Positions 10,350 through 18,130 of a stretch of 64,000 nt of DNA are shown here, piece by piece; the first letter of the stretch is position 1; the number at the start of each line of letters is the position of its first letter. The position numbers and the translations under genes are program-made. The stretch comes from Defluviicoccus sp. (lineage in GTDB: Bacteria; Pseudomonadota; Alphaproteobacteria; Rhodospirillales; Defluviicoccaceae), in contig JARSSM010000013.1 in NCBI GenBank assembly GCA_029624735.1, positions 1-64,000 of the forward strand, in the 5' to 3' direction. Under the pieces are notes generated by a model, which worked only from the letters and a program-made list of their open reading frames with translations, did not search any database and was not told the DNA's origin.

Positions 10350-10752
10350 TCCCTGATCGAAGCGTCTAGATCATGTGGTCGTGACCCGGCGCGAAGGGGA
10401 GGTAAGCGGTGCCGCAAATGGTGCTGCAAACCGCGTCGCAAAGCCGCGCACACGGCAGCGCCGGGCCGTGGGCAAAGCGTTCCACCCCGTGGCCGGCGGT
10501 CGGCGCAGCCGGCGTATGCAGCATCATCGCCACGTCCGTTCCCCCGCTTGGCCGGGGCCGCCGGCCGCGGCTCGTCCGTCCGTCCACCCGTCGTCGTACC
10601 TGTCTCCGAAGTGCAACAGCGGTTGCGGCCGTGAAAACTGCCTTAGGTTTTGCAATTGACTGTCTACACCCTTATTCGGCAACCATGAAGCATCGGAGCT
10701 GTTCTTCGCGGGACGCTCCTCTTTAGTTCGGGTGTCAGTCAGGAGCAGAAAA
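10350..10752. other. Intergenic stretch, about 400 bp
   Basis: I see no confident gene here. The minus strand holds a 53-codon frame (10366-10527) with four cysteines spaced C-x3-C-x3-C-x3-C and a weak ribosome site; it is discussed as a finding. The 3' part is less GC-rich and probably carries the promoter of the beta-barrel protein gene. Confidence 0.4.
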
Positions 10753-11280
10753 ATGAAGCGAATCCTCTTAGGCGCGACTCTACTCGCGCTGAGCAGTGGC
10801 TGGGCCGTCGCTGATTCCAAAATGCCGCCCTACACGGCGGAATGGGGTCCACGCGTCGGTGACTGGGAAGCAACTTTCGGTGGCACCGGTGCATCGACCG
10901 ACGAGTTCAATGACCACGTCTTTGGTCTTTCGGGCTCTGTGCACTACTACGTCACGAAGTGGCTGCCGGTTGGCGTACGCCAGACATTCACGTCGTCGTT
11001 CGGCGATAACCTCAATGACACCTGGGGCGGCGCTTCGCGCGTGTCGGTCGACTTCCAGGCGCCGCTTGGCCGCTTTCAACCGTTCGTCGGTATCGTCGGC
11101 GGCTACCAGTACGGCGAAAGTTTCGAGGACGACTGGATCTACGGTCCCGAGGCCGGCGTGAAGTTCTGGCTGAACGAGAGCACCTTCGTCTACGGTCAAG
11201 GCGAATACGTGCTCGTCGGCGACAACGACTTAGATGAGGGCAATGCGCTGTACTCGTTCGGCTTCGGCCTCAACTTCTAG
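10753..11280 (+). CDS. Outer-membrane beta-barrel protein (OmpW/OmpA-barrel-like)
   Basis: The 175-residue product has a signal peptide (MKRILLGATLLALSSGWAVA, cleavage after ADA-like residues near 20) and alternating aromatic/polar strands. It ends in GFGLNF, the terminal phenylalanine typical of barrels inserted by the BAM complex. The size fits an eight-stranded barrel. AGGAG lies 7 bp before the ATG. It is 39 bp upstream of the OmpA-like lipoprotein gene, and both share the terminator at 12218, so they are probably one transcript. Confidence 0.8.
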   Translation: MKRILLGATLLALSSGWAVADSKMPPYTAEWGPRVGDWEATFGGTGASTDEFNDHVFGLSGSVHYYVTKWLPVGVRQTFTSSFGDNLNDTWGGASRVSVDFQAPLGRFQPFVGIVGGYQYGESFEDDWIYGPEAGVKFWLNESTFVYGQGEYVLVGDNDLDEGNALYSFGFGLNF

Positions 11281-11319
11281 GCTGCGGCTCAAGCTGCTAG
11301 GAATGAGGAGAACCGAGTG

Positions 11320-12156
11320 ATGCACGCGCAGCTAAAGATGGCAGCCGTCGCGCTGGCGCTCTTGGCCAGTACAGGCTGCACCAATCGCTACCTCGCCGAG
11401 GCGCAATCGGCCCAGCCGCAGGGCACGGCGTTCGATCGTGCGCTCGCCCGCGATTACTTGGCACTTGCCGAGGTCGAGTACCAGCAAGGCGACCAGCGGG
11501 ACGGCGACACCTACGCCCGCCGCTCGATCGATGCCGCCAAGGGCAAGCCGACCCAGCCGGACGAGCCCGCCCTGCGGCACATCAGGGGCGCTGCGGAGGG
11601 GGAGGTGACCGAGTCCCGCCAGCGTCTGGTGAAGGCGCTCGACGGCAACGGCCGCACCACCAAGCCGGACGTCGCCGCCCGGGCCCAGTCGTTGTACGAC
11701 TGCTGGCTCGAGCAGCTTGACGAGAACCTGCAGAAAGACCACATCGCCGCTTGCCGGGACGGCTTCAAGGCTGCCCTGGCTCAGCTCGAGGCGGCGCCGG
11801 TCGTTGCCAAGCCGGTGGCGCCGATGGCGGCACCGGAGAAGTTCCTCGTCTTCTTCGATTTCGCGAAGTCAAACTTGACGACTGACGCGAAGAACACGAT
11901 CGCCAAAGCCGCCAAAGTGACCGGCCCGGCAAGGCTCATCGTCGTTGGCCACACGGACCGGGCAGGGCCTGAGGACTACAACTTGAGGCTGTCCAAGCGC
12001 CGTGCCGATGCGGTGAAAGCCGAATTGGTTCGACTGGGCGTTCCGGCGAACCAGATAACGGCCGAGGGCCGCGGTGAGGCAGATCCGCTGGTTCCGACCG
12101 CAGACGGCGTCCGCGAGCCGCAGAACCGTCGTGTCGAAATAACGCACGCTCGCTAG
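11320..12156 (+). CDS. OmpA-like peptidoglycan-binding lipoprotein
   Basis: The roughly 278-residue protein has a lipobox (LLASTGC, cysteine near residue 20), a helical middle part rich in Gln and Ala, and a C-terminal OmpA domain. That domain runs from VFFDFAKSNLT through GHTDRAGPEDYNLRLSKRRADAV to the NRRVEI end. The domain binds peptidoglycan and would tether the outer membrane. A GTG one codon earlier (11317) is an equal start; AGGAG is at 11306-11310. It follows the beta-barrel gene in what looks like an outer-membrane stabilising pair. Confidence 0.9.
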   Translation: MHAQLKMAAVALALLASTGCTNRYLAEAQSAQPQGTAFDRALARDYLALAEVEYQQGDQRDGDTYARRSIDAAKGKPTQPDEPALRHIRGAAEGEVTESRQRLVKALDGNGRTTKPDVAARAQSLYDCWLEQLDENLQKDHIAACRDGFKAALAQLEAAPVVAKPVAPMAAPEKFLVFFDFAKSNLTTDAKNTIAKAAKVTGPARLIVVGHTDRAGPEDYNLRLSKRRADAVKAELVRLGVPANQITAEGRGEADPLVPTADGVREPQNRRVEITHAR

Positions 12157-12217
12157 CTAAACGGAAGCACGCCAACGAGAACAAGAAACGTTCCGTACGA
12201 CCCTGATCCTGCCAAGG

Positions 12218-12244
12218 ATGCCGCCCTCACCGGGCGGCATTTTT
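12218..12244 (+). terminator. Rho-independent terminator
   Basis: A perfect 9-bp stem, ATGCCGCCC (12218-12226) with GGGCGGCAT (12232-12240), encloses a 5-nt loop and runs into TTTTT. It lies 61 bp after the lipoprotein stop codon. Confidence 0.9.
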
Positions 12245-12309
12245 GTTGGCAGAACCTCAGTCGCCTTCCACCGTTCGCCGCTGACCTCCGGCGCTCCCTA
12301 CGATGCCGG

Positions 12310-12864
12310 CTAATGCGCCGGGTACTTCTCCGGATCGAGAGTGGTGTTCAGGAGGTTGGTCAGCTCTTCAACTGACATTTCAGCGTTATAGATGCCGGCG
12401 GCGGCCTGCACGCCGTAGTCGAACGACACGTCGGCCGCGTGCGCATAGGAAATCTTGCGCGAGACGCCGCCTTCACCCGGTTTCGGCCAAGCATACTCCA
12501 CCCAGCCGCCACGGGGTTTCGCACCGGCGGCACACAACTCCTTGAAGATCGGTTTGTTGTTGTTGTCCTTGATCTGCAGGAGGGGCCGGCCGACGAGATC
12601 CGGACGCAAGGGGTGGGCGAGCATCTCGTTCTTCGCGCAGTTGTAAACAAAGACGTAAGAGTCCTTCCACGCCCAGCGGCCGCTGGAAGCGTTGAACTCG
12701 CTGAAACCGGCCTTGCCTTTCTCGTTCAGGTACTGGACCGCCTCGAGCACCTTGGTCACGACCTCCTGCGGCGCGGCCGACTCAGTCGATTGGGCCAACG
12801 CCGCCGATCCGGCCGCCAGCGAGCAGACGAGCGAAGCGAACGCGAGGGTTTTCCTGCCGTACAT
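12310..12864 (-). CDS. Periplasmic single Cache-domain protein
   Basis: The 184-residue product has a signal peptide (about 25 residues, ending AALAQ) and one Cache_2-like ligand-binding domain. Recognisable features are the AVQYLNEKGKAGF start, WKDSYVFVYN, the HPLRPDLVGRPLLQIKDNNNKPIFKEL core, and GGWVEYAWPKPGEGG-x-SRKISY. Such domains usually bind small carboxylates as sensor modules; here no kinase or chemoreceptor part is attached. GGAGG is 7 bp upstream of the ATG. It lies 50 bp downstream of the acetate transporter gene and is probably co-transcribed with it. Confidence 0.85.
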   Translation of the reverse strand: MYGRKTLAFASLVCSLAAGSAALAQSTESAAPQEVVTKVLEAVQYLNEKGKAGFSEFNASSGRWAWKDSYVFVYNCAKNEMLAHPLRPDLVGRPLLQIKDNNNKPIFKELCAAGAKPRGGWVEYAWPKPGEGGVSRKISYAHAADVSFDYGVQAAAGIYNAEMSVEELTNLLNTTLDPEKYPAH

Positions 12865-12914
12865 GGCAAACCTCCATTGATTAGGTAGATGCGGTGATGG
12901 TTCGTCGGCCGCCC

Positions 12915-13487
12915 TCAGCGGATCCAGGGCTTGCCGACAGGCAACACGTCGCGGCCGAACAGATCCTGGAAGATGAGATGGGCCATGACGTACCAGGCGC
13001 CAAGCGCGCACGCCATCAGCTCGAAGCCGGCATAGCGGGTTAGCTGCGGAAAGCCGAAATGGGCAAGGTCGAGCAGGATGAAGCCGCCCACCAGGAGCGT
13101 GAACGTCAGGGCGAGCGCGCTGTTGGTGCGGAACGAGCCGATCCACATGATAATGGTATAGGCCGTCCAGGCGATAAGGAACCAGCCGACGTCTGTCGTG
13201 CTTGACTTGTAGATGTCGTAATGGTTGCCCAGTAGAATTAGGCAAAGCGCGATCCAGAAGCAGCCATAGGATGTAAACGCGCTGTAGCCAAAATTATTGC
13301 CCGACTTCATTTCCTGGAGGCCGGCAATCATCTGGGCGAGCCCTCCGAAGATCAGGCCAAGCCAGACCACGGGGCCGAGTCCCATCCAGCCGACGTTGTG
13401 GAATTGCAGCACAAGGGTGGTCAGTCCGAACCCGGCGAGACCGACGACCGCTGGGTTCCCCAGTTTGGGGGCAGGTTGTTCAGCCAT
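12915..13487 (-). CDS. satP: GPR1/FUN34/YaaH-family acetate/succinate transporter
   Basis: The 190-residue protein has the family signature NPAVVGLAGFG near residue 10 and six predicted membrane helices, matching E. coli SatP (about 188 residues). It would take up acetate or succinate with protons. A strong AGGAGGGG site precedes the ATG. The next gene is the Cache-domain periplasmic protein, suggesting coupled binding and uptake of a carboxylate (inference). The symbol is by family resemblance. Confidence 0.9.
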   Translation of the reverse strand: MAEQPAPKLGNPAVVGLAGFGLTTLVLQFHNVGWMGLGPVVWLGLIFGGLAQMIAGLQEMKSGNNFGYSAFTSYGCFWIALCLILLGNHYDIYKSSTTDVGWFLIAWTAYTIIMWIGSFRTNSALALTFTLLVGGFILLDLAHFGFPQLTRYAGFELMACALGAWYVMAHLIFQDLFGRDVLPVGKPWIR

Positions 13488-13856
13488 AGCGACCCCTCCT
13501 TCCTTTTTTCCGTTGCGTGTATATCCGGTGCATCCAGTGGGTGCCGCCGTCAGGCCAACGCCGCCGGCCCCGGCAGGACGCAGAGCCGGCTTCAGTAGCG
13601 GAATGCCCGGCCCTATTCAAGCAGGAGGCTGGGCGAAAGTCCGAACCGGGTAGACAAGGCGACAGGATTGACTGGGGACATGGGGAACAGGTTTCCTGAT
13701 CGGCAGAAACGGCCTTGCCGATGTCCGCAGTCTTGTTCTTCCGGCGGAGCCGCGTACAGAACCGCCGCTGGAACCACCCCTGCCGCTTGCCCTGGCCGGC
13801 CCGCGCGGAGTCATCGGCGACACCGCCCAGCCATACCCGGAGCTAGAGGAAGCGGC
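13488..13856. other. Intergenic stretch, about 370 bp
   Basis: No convincing gene or RNA is visible. It lies between the peptide gene at 13857-14084 and the acetate transporter, both on the minus strand, so it should contain the transporter promoter. I cannot identify that promoter with confidence, and no U-tract terminator after the peptide gene is evident. Confidence 0.4.
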
Positions 13857-14084
13857 TCAGGATGCTTCGGCGGTCGCGGCGCTGGTGTCATCGTTGCGCT
13901 GGGTCGAAGCCTTCCCCCGCTCGCACCAGCAGTTGCACTTGCAGGCGCCTTCGGCTTCGGGCAGCTCCGATGATGATCCTTCGCGGAAGTTTTCCGCGTT
14001 CGGGCCGCCCCAGCAGCTGCACTTGCATTTCGCCATCATCAGCGCGGTGATTTGTCCCGTGCCCGGAAAGCATTCTGTGATCAT
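13857..14084 (-). CDS. Small cysteine-rich peptide, candidate RiPP precursor
   Basis: This 75-residue peptide has eight cysteines, at positions 5, 20, 22, 24, 48, 50, 52 and 54. Seven form two near-identical motifs, KCKCSCW (19-25) and CKCNCWC (48-54). They are separated by an acidic, Ser/Glu/Gly-rich linker and followed by a polar tail rich in Ala, Thr and Ser. It starts 27 bp after the stop of the radical SAM/SPASM gene and has its own ribosome site (GGGAG about 10 bp before the ATG). Small size, repeated Cys/Trp core motifs and an adjacent maturase are the hallmarks of a ribosomally made, radical-SAM-modified peptide. I do not recognise the family. A metallothionein-like metal-binding peptide is the main alternative. 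Confidence 0.75.
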   Translation of the reverse strand: MITECFPGTGQITALMMAKCKCSCWGGPNAENFREGSSSELPEAEGACKCNCWCERGKASTQRNDDTSAATAEAS

Positions 14085-14111
14085 CGTTTCATCTCCCTTT
14101 CCACGTCGTTG

Positions 14112-15560
14112 TTAGCGTATCTCGATCTCCTGCGCCCAGGCGAAGGCGTCGTCACGCTGCTCCCGTGCGGCACAGTACCGGGTGAGGAGCCCCTGCCAAT
14201 AACGGCGCTGGTTGTCGCAGAAAGCCTGGCGGCGCGTTGGGTCAAGCGTATCGCTGATCCGAACCGAGTTGACGCATTTCGCACAGAGGCGCACGGCCCA
14301 GCAGGTGCCGCAATGCGTCGAGAAGAACGCATCATACGCCTCGACGACCGCGAGAATTTTCTCGGCCACGAACCCTTCCTCGACGCTTCCGATCGGCCAT
14401 GCAGGAGCGACCCGCTCGCACATGAAGAAGGTGCCGTCGGTGTCGACGAAGCATTTGCGCGCGCCCGGCAGGCATTGGCCATGGGTCGGGATGGTCTCCG
14501 GCAGGGAGCTCATTTCGCGCTGGTGAAGCGGAACAAAGTCCCGACTGAGCTGGGCCCACGGCAACGGCCGCTGCTGGCGGGTGTCGGCTGCCAATTCCTC
14601 CTCGAAGTGCTGCCACAGTTGCGTCCGCTGCGCCTGCGCGAGCGATGGATCGGTCGCACCGGCGAGGCGAACGGCGACGGAGGATGGCTGCGGGTTGAGC
14701 GGTGCCGTCATGACGTTGCTGCCGCGGAAGATGTCGGGGTGGGCAGCGAAAAACGCATCAAGCGCGTCCAAGTCAACCGGCGGGGCGAGGACGACGTTGA
14801 ACTGCACCCGTTCCCTGAAGTAGCGCTCGTCGAGGCGGCGAAGGAGATTGACGGCGTGCCAAACCGTGCCGAACGTGCCGCGGCCAGCACCGGTGCGGCG
14901 GTAGCGGTCATGAACCGCCTCGGGACCGTCGAGGCTGATCGTCAGTCCGAAATCGGCCTCGATCAGGAAGCGCGCGGCGTTCTCATCGATCAGGGTGCCG
15001 TTGGTGGTTACGCTGAAATGAACCCGCTCGCCGACGATGGCGCGCGCCTGAGCGACAAGCGCGCGCAACAACGGCAGCCGCAGGAGCGGTTCACCGCCAT
15101 AGAATCCGATTGTGAACTGCTGCCGCCTTGGATGGTTCAGGTACCAGGCAACCGCCGCGCGTGCGACGGCGGCCGGCATCTGCCGCTTGCTGTGGCTGCG
15201 GTGATGAGGATATGCGCCGGAGTACGTGCAGTACGCACACCTAAGATTGCAGGCTTCGGTGACGTTGAGAACCAGCTGGTCCGGTCCATGTGCCAACAGA
15301 CCGGCGATCTGGCCTTGCGCTTCTTCGCAAGGGAAGCTGCGGATCTGGTAGGGGCGCTGGCGCAGAAGCCCCTCGTCGCGCGCCGCTGCGACCGCTTCGC
15401 GCGCGGCCTGATTGATCTCACATCCTTCTCCCGCGGCCGGGTGAGGCAGAGCACCGTTCAACACCTCGACGACGGGCGGCTCCACGGCGAGAATGCGGTT
15501 CGACGACGTGTCGTAAACGTAATTCTGCCGCTCGGTCGCAAACGCACACCACAGAGACAT
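14112..15560 (-). CDS. Radical SAM/SPASM peptide-modifying enzyme
   Basis: The 482-residue enzyme has an N-terminal segment (residues 10-90) resembling the small domain that precedes many peptide maturases (YVYDTSSNRILAV). The radical SAM core starts with C104-x3-C108-x2-C111, which binds the SAM-cleaving 4Fe-4S cluster, and GFYGGEPLL follows at 152-160. The C-terminal SPASM domain has C363-x12-G376-x4-C381, then C417-x2-C420-x5-C426-x2-C429 and C448, enough for two auxiliary clusters. The canonical spacing of the third pair is CX3C; here it is CX2C. GGAGG is 6 bp before the ATG. Such enzymes install thioether or C-C bonds in peptides, and the partner here is the Cys-rich peptide immediately downstream. 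Confidence 0.9.
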   Translation of the reverse strand: MSLWCAFATERQNYVYDTSSNRILAVEPPVVEVLNGALPHPAAGEGCEINQAAREAVAAARDEGLLRQRPYQIRSFPCEEAQGQIAGLLAHGPDQLVLNVTEACNLRCAYCTYSGAYPHHRSHSKRQMPAAVARAAVAWYLNHPRRQQFTIGFYGGEPLLRLPLLRALVAQARAIVGERVHFSVTTNGTLIDENAARFLIEADFGLTISLDGPEAVHDRYRRTGAGRGTFGTVWHAVNLLRRLDERYFRERVQFNVVLAPPVDLDALDAFFAAHPDIFRGSNVMTAPLNPQPSSVAVRLAGATDPSLAQAQRTQLWQHFEEELAADTRQQRPLPWAQLSRDFVPLHQREMSSLPETIPTHGQCLPGARKCFVDTDGTFFMCERVAPAWPIGSVEEGFVAEKILAVVEAYDAFFSTHCGTCWAVRLCAKCVNSVRISDTLDPTRRQAFCDNQRRYWQGLLTRYCAAREQRDDAFAWAQEIEIR

Positions 15561-15610
15561 TCGCTGCCTCCGTTTGTCTGCCGCTTTCCTGGCTTGCGCC
15601 CCAAATGGGA

Positions 15611-15639
15611 AATATAGCCCAAAGCGGGTTAGCTGTTAA
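15611..15639 (-). promoter_or_regulatory. Promoter of the radical SAM-peptide operon
   Basis: On the minus strand TTAACA (15639-15634) and TATATT (15616-15611) are spaced exactly 17 bp, giving an expected start near 15604 and a leader of about 44 nt. The motif CCCAAATGGG (15600-15609) overlaps the predicted start point and recurs upstream of two other genes in the window. Confidence 0.6.
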
Positions 15640-15733
15640 GCGCTGTTCGCCGGCGGGTCGTTTGCCGGTTGCTGGTCGGGCGGCAGGCCGCCATCATGCG
15701 CGCCGCAAGCTGAAACGGGAGAAGGGCGGTCCA

Positions 15734-16390
15734 GTGACCCGGTGCGTTGTCTTTGATCTTGGCGGGGTACTGATCGATTGGAACCCGCGCCACCTCTACC
15801 GCCGGCTGTTCAATGGTGACGCGGCGGCGATGGAACACTTCCTCGGCCACATCTGCACGGCTGAATGGAACCATCAGCAGGATCTCGGCCGCACCTGGGC
15901 CGAGGCGGTGGCCGAGCGCAGCGCCCGCTTTCCCGAACACGCCGCCATGATCCGCCTGTACGCCGAGCGCTGGGACGAGATGGTGGCGGGTGCGATCGAA
16001 CCGACGGTCAAAATCCTTGCAACGCTCAAGGCTGCCGGTTGGCCGCTCTACTCGGTCACCAACTTCTCTGCCGAGACGTTCCCGCGCATGGTCGAGCGCT
16101 TCTCCTTCCTGCAGCTGTTTGACGGCATTGTCGTCTCCGGCGATGAGGGCGTGGGCAAGCCGGACCGGGCGATCTATCGCATTCTGTTCGAACGCTACCG
16201 GCTGGAGCCCGGCCAGTGCCTCTTCATTGACGACGTGGCGGTCAACGTCGCCGGCAGCGAGGCGGCCGGCATGCCGGCGATCCACTACCGCTCACCGCCG
16301 CAGCTCGCTTCGGATCTCGCCGCGCGCGGTGTGCTTGCAGCCTCTCTGGCCGGCATGGACGCCGATCCGCTTTCCGCAACGCCGGGCTGA
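15734..16390 (+). CDS. HAD-superfamily hydrolase (HAD-IA, YihX-like)
   Basis: The 218-residue protein starts with the nucleophile motif VFDLGGVLIDWNP, has the SVTNFS motif II near residue 103, GKPD motif III near 143, and the IDDVAVNV acidic motif IV. This is a subfamily IA HAD phosphatase of normal length. I start at GTG 15734, 8 residues before the catalytic aspartate, with GGGAGAAGGGCGG upstream; the longer open frame is high-GC read-through. The substrate is unknown. A decayed copy of its 3' end lies at 17881-18010. Confidence 0.88.
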   Translation: MTRCVVFDLGGVLIDWNPRHLYRRLFNGDAAAMEHFLGHICTAEWNHQQDLGRTWAEAVAERSARFPEHAAMIRLYAERWDEMVAGAIEPTVKILATLKAAGWPLYSVTNFSAETFPRMVERFSFLQLFDGIVVSGDEGVGKPDRAIYRILFERYRLEPGQCLFIDDVAVNVAGSEAAGMPAIHYRSPPQLASDLAARGVLAASLAGMDADPLSATPG

Positions 16391-16469
16391 GCCGGCAGCC
16401 GAACGTGCGGGCCGCGCCGTCGTGCGCGAAGTCCCGCCTCGTTCTGCGGTCAGCGCGGTCGCTCTCGCT

Positions 16470-17678
16470 TCAGTGGCCGGACGAAGACGACCTGTGCGCA
16501 AACGGGATATGGCTTGTCGCCAGCCGCGTGCCGGTCCGGGTGAGCCACTCCAAGGCCAGCGCCGCCACGATGATCGCCGCCACGACTCCGAGCAGTTGGA
16601 GCAGGTCGGGAAACGTCCCATGACGGATCATCAGGTTGATCGCCACCGAGTTGACCAGGCACAGGCTGAGGCTGTGGACCGCGCACCACCGCATGGCGCT
16701 TGCCAGCGATGGCAGCCACCGTTCGGCTGCGACCGCCATCGCACGCACCAAGATGAGATTGCACAGCGCAACCAAAACCGAAGACACGGCGTTGCCGACG
16801 ACCATCAGCGACAACCCGAGTGCCGGCAGATACATCACGACCGCACCGACAAGCAGCGACCGCGACGACAACAGGCGCTGGACACGCAGCGGGTCCTGCC
16901 GCAGCGCGCCCGCGAGAGCCATCCCGAGCACGAATTCTGGTAACCGGCTGAGGAAGATCGCCCCATGCGCCCAGGCGTCGAGGTAGTGCATGCCGGCGAG
17001 CGGAGCGTCGAACGCCCACAGGCCAAGGGCACGCACGATGATCCCCACCGGCAAGAGGATGGCGAGGAATCGCTGCCATCCCCAGCGCTTGAAGATCCAG
17101 TAGAAGACGGGGAACACCGCATAGAACTGGATGATCATGCCGACGAACCACCAAGATGCGGCAAAAACGTACATTTGCTGGCCGCCGACTCGCAGGCCCA
17201 GCAGGCTCGCCCAAACGCCGGGGCGGGTTGGATCGACGGCAAACCCGTGCGCGCCAATGATCCCCAGCGCCAGCATCACGAAATGCGCGACCCACCACAT
17301 TGGATAAATGCGCCAGAACCGGCGGACGTAATAGCCGCGCCAGTCGGGCTTGCTGTCGCCGTGGCGCAGCAGTGACCAAGTCAAGCCGAAGCCGCTGGCG
17401 ATCAGGAACAGCTGCACCCCCTCGCCGCCGAGGCCGCCGATCCAGTGAAACAGGGTCAGCGGCCCATTCCAGACACCGTGGCCGACAAGGGGTTGCAGCT
17501 GGCTGATGCGCTCCGCGACCGGCGGCCAGTCGTTGGTCGGATCAGTGATCGGGAAGGCCCCGAAGACCGCCCAGTTGATATGATCCCAGATGATCCAAAA
17601 CATCGCGAAGCCCTTGGCAAAATCGAGCCACCCGATGTCATGGCCGACACTGGCGTCGGCACCCGAGGTTGTGGACAT
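16470..17678 (-). CDS. Acyltransferase family 3 membrane protein
   Basis: The 402-residue protein has about ten membrane segments and the acyltransferase_3 pattern: an early WLDFAKGFAMFWIIWDHINW helix with the conserved histidine, LFLIASGFGL-x-WSLL, and YYVRRFWRIYPMWW. Family members O-acylate sugars or lipids at the membrane (OpgC, OafA). It converges with the HAD gene. The element CCCATTTGGG lies 20 bp upstream of its ATG. Confidence 0.88.
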   Translation of the reverse strand: MSTTSGADASVGHDIGWLDFAKGFAMFWIIWDHINWAVFGAFPITDPTNDWPPVAERISQLQPLVGHGVWNGPLTLFHWIGGLGGEGVQLFLIASGFGLTWSLLRHGDSKPDWRGYYVRRFWRIYPMWWVAHFVMLALGIIGAHGFAVDPTRPGVWASLLGLRVGGQQMYVFAASWWFVGMIIQFYAVFPVFYWIFKRWGWQRFLAILLPVGIIVRALGLWAFDAPLAGMHYLDAWAHGAIFLSRLPEFVLGMALAGALRQDPLRVQRLLSSRSLLVGAVVMYLPALGLSLMVVGNAVSSVLVALCNLILVRAMAVAAERWLPSLASAMRWCAVHSLSLCLVNSVAINLMIRHGTFPDLLQLLGVVAAIIVAALALEWLTRTGTRLATSHIPFAHRSSSSGH

Positions 17679-17880
17679 GTTTGCTCAGCCCAAAGTTCCC
17701 ATTTGGGTGTTATTTCATGAAGCGGCACACGAAGAAATATGGCCACGCCGCCCGTATCACGCGCTGCGCTCCGTGGGAGAAAGCCATGGCCAGATAATAG
17801 CGCTCACGGAAATTGTGTCACGAGCTGCTTCTGCGGGTTTGTATCGACACCGCGTTGGAGTTGCACGGCCGCATCAGTTG

Positions 17881-18010
17881 CCTGGCGTCGCGGTCATCAT
17901 CCACCCAAGCGGGGTGGAGGGCGGCGTCCCGGCAGCCGGCATGCCGGCGATCCACGGCCACTCTCCGCAGCGGCTGAGGGGGGATTTGGCAGTGTGCGGC
18001 GCCCTGACCG
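17881..18010 (+). pseudogene. Decayed fragment of the HAD hydrolase 3' end
   Basis: Read in the plus frame, residues AAGMPAIH-x-HSP-x-x-L-x-x-DLA reproduce the C-terminal part of the HAD hydrolase (AAGMPAIHYRSPPQLASDLA). At DNA level the GCCGGCATGCCGGCGATCCAC block (17936 onward) is identical in both. No start, nucleophile or motif II/III remains. The fragment lies beyond the acyltransferase gene, 1.7 kb from the intact copy, so it probably comes from a past duplication. Confidence 0.7.
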
Positions 18011-18061
18011 CGCCCTGGAGCAGTGGCATTGCCCTTTTGTGACAGTGGTGACGAACAGATC

Positions 18062-18090
18062 TTGATTCGGAACATGGAAGTGGATATCCT
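18062..18090 (+). promoter_or_regulatory. Putative sigma70-like promoter
   Basis: TTGATT (18062-18067) and TATCCT (18085-18090) are spaced 17 bp. The next things downstream are an AGGAGG (18112-18117), a 45-codon open frame and a strong hairpin at 18249-18288. Confidence 0.4.
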
Positions 18091-18130
18091 TTAATTGGGT
18101 GATCTGGAAAAAGGAGGGTGCTTAATCGGC

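Larger units (their letters stand above)
17679..18130. other. Intergenic stretch with an HAD gene remnant
   Basis: No intact gene. It contains CCCATTTGGG at 17698-17707 (leader of the acyltransferase gene), the HAD fragment at 17881-18010 and a sigma70-like promoter at 18062-18090. The rest holds nothing I can identify. Confidence 0.5.

Noticed and set aside
10656..10684. TTGACT at 10656 as the -35 of the beta-barrel gene promoter
   Set aside because: No acceptable -10 box lies 16-18 bp downstream (the sequence there reads GCAACC).
13862..14115. Short plus-strand frames opposite the Cys-rich peptide
   Set aside because: They have no ribosome site and no domain; the minus-strand peptide has a ribosome site and is placed directly after its likely maturase.
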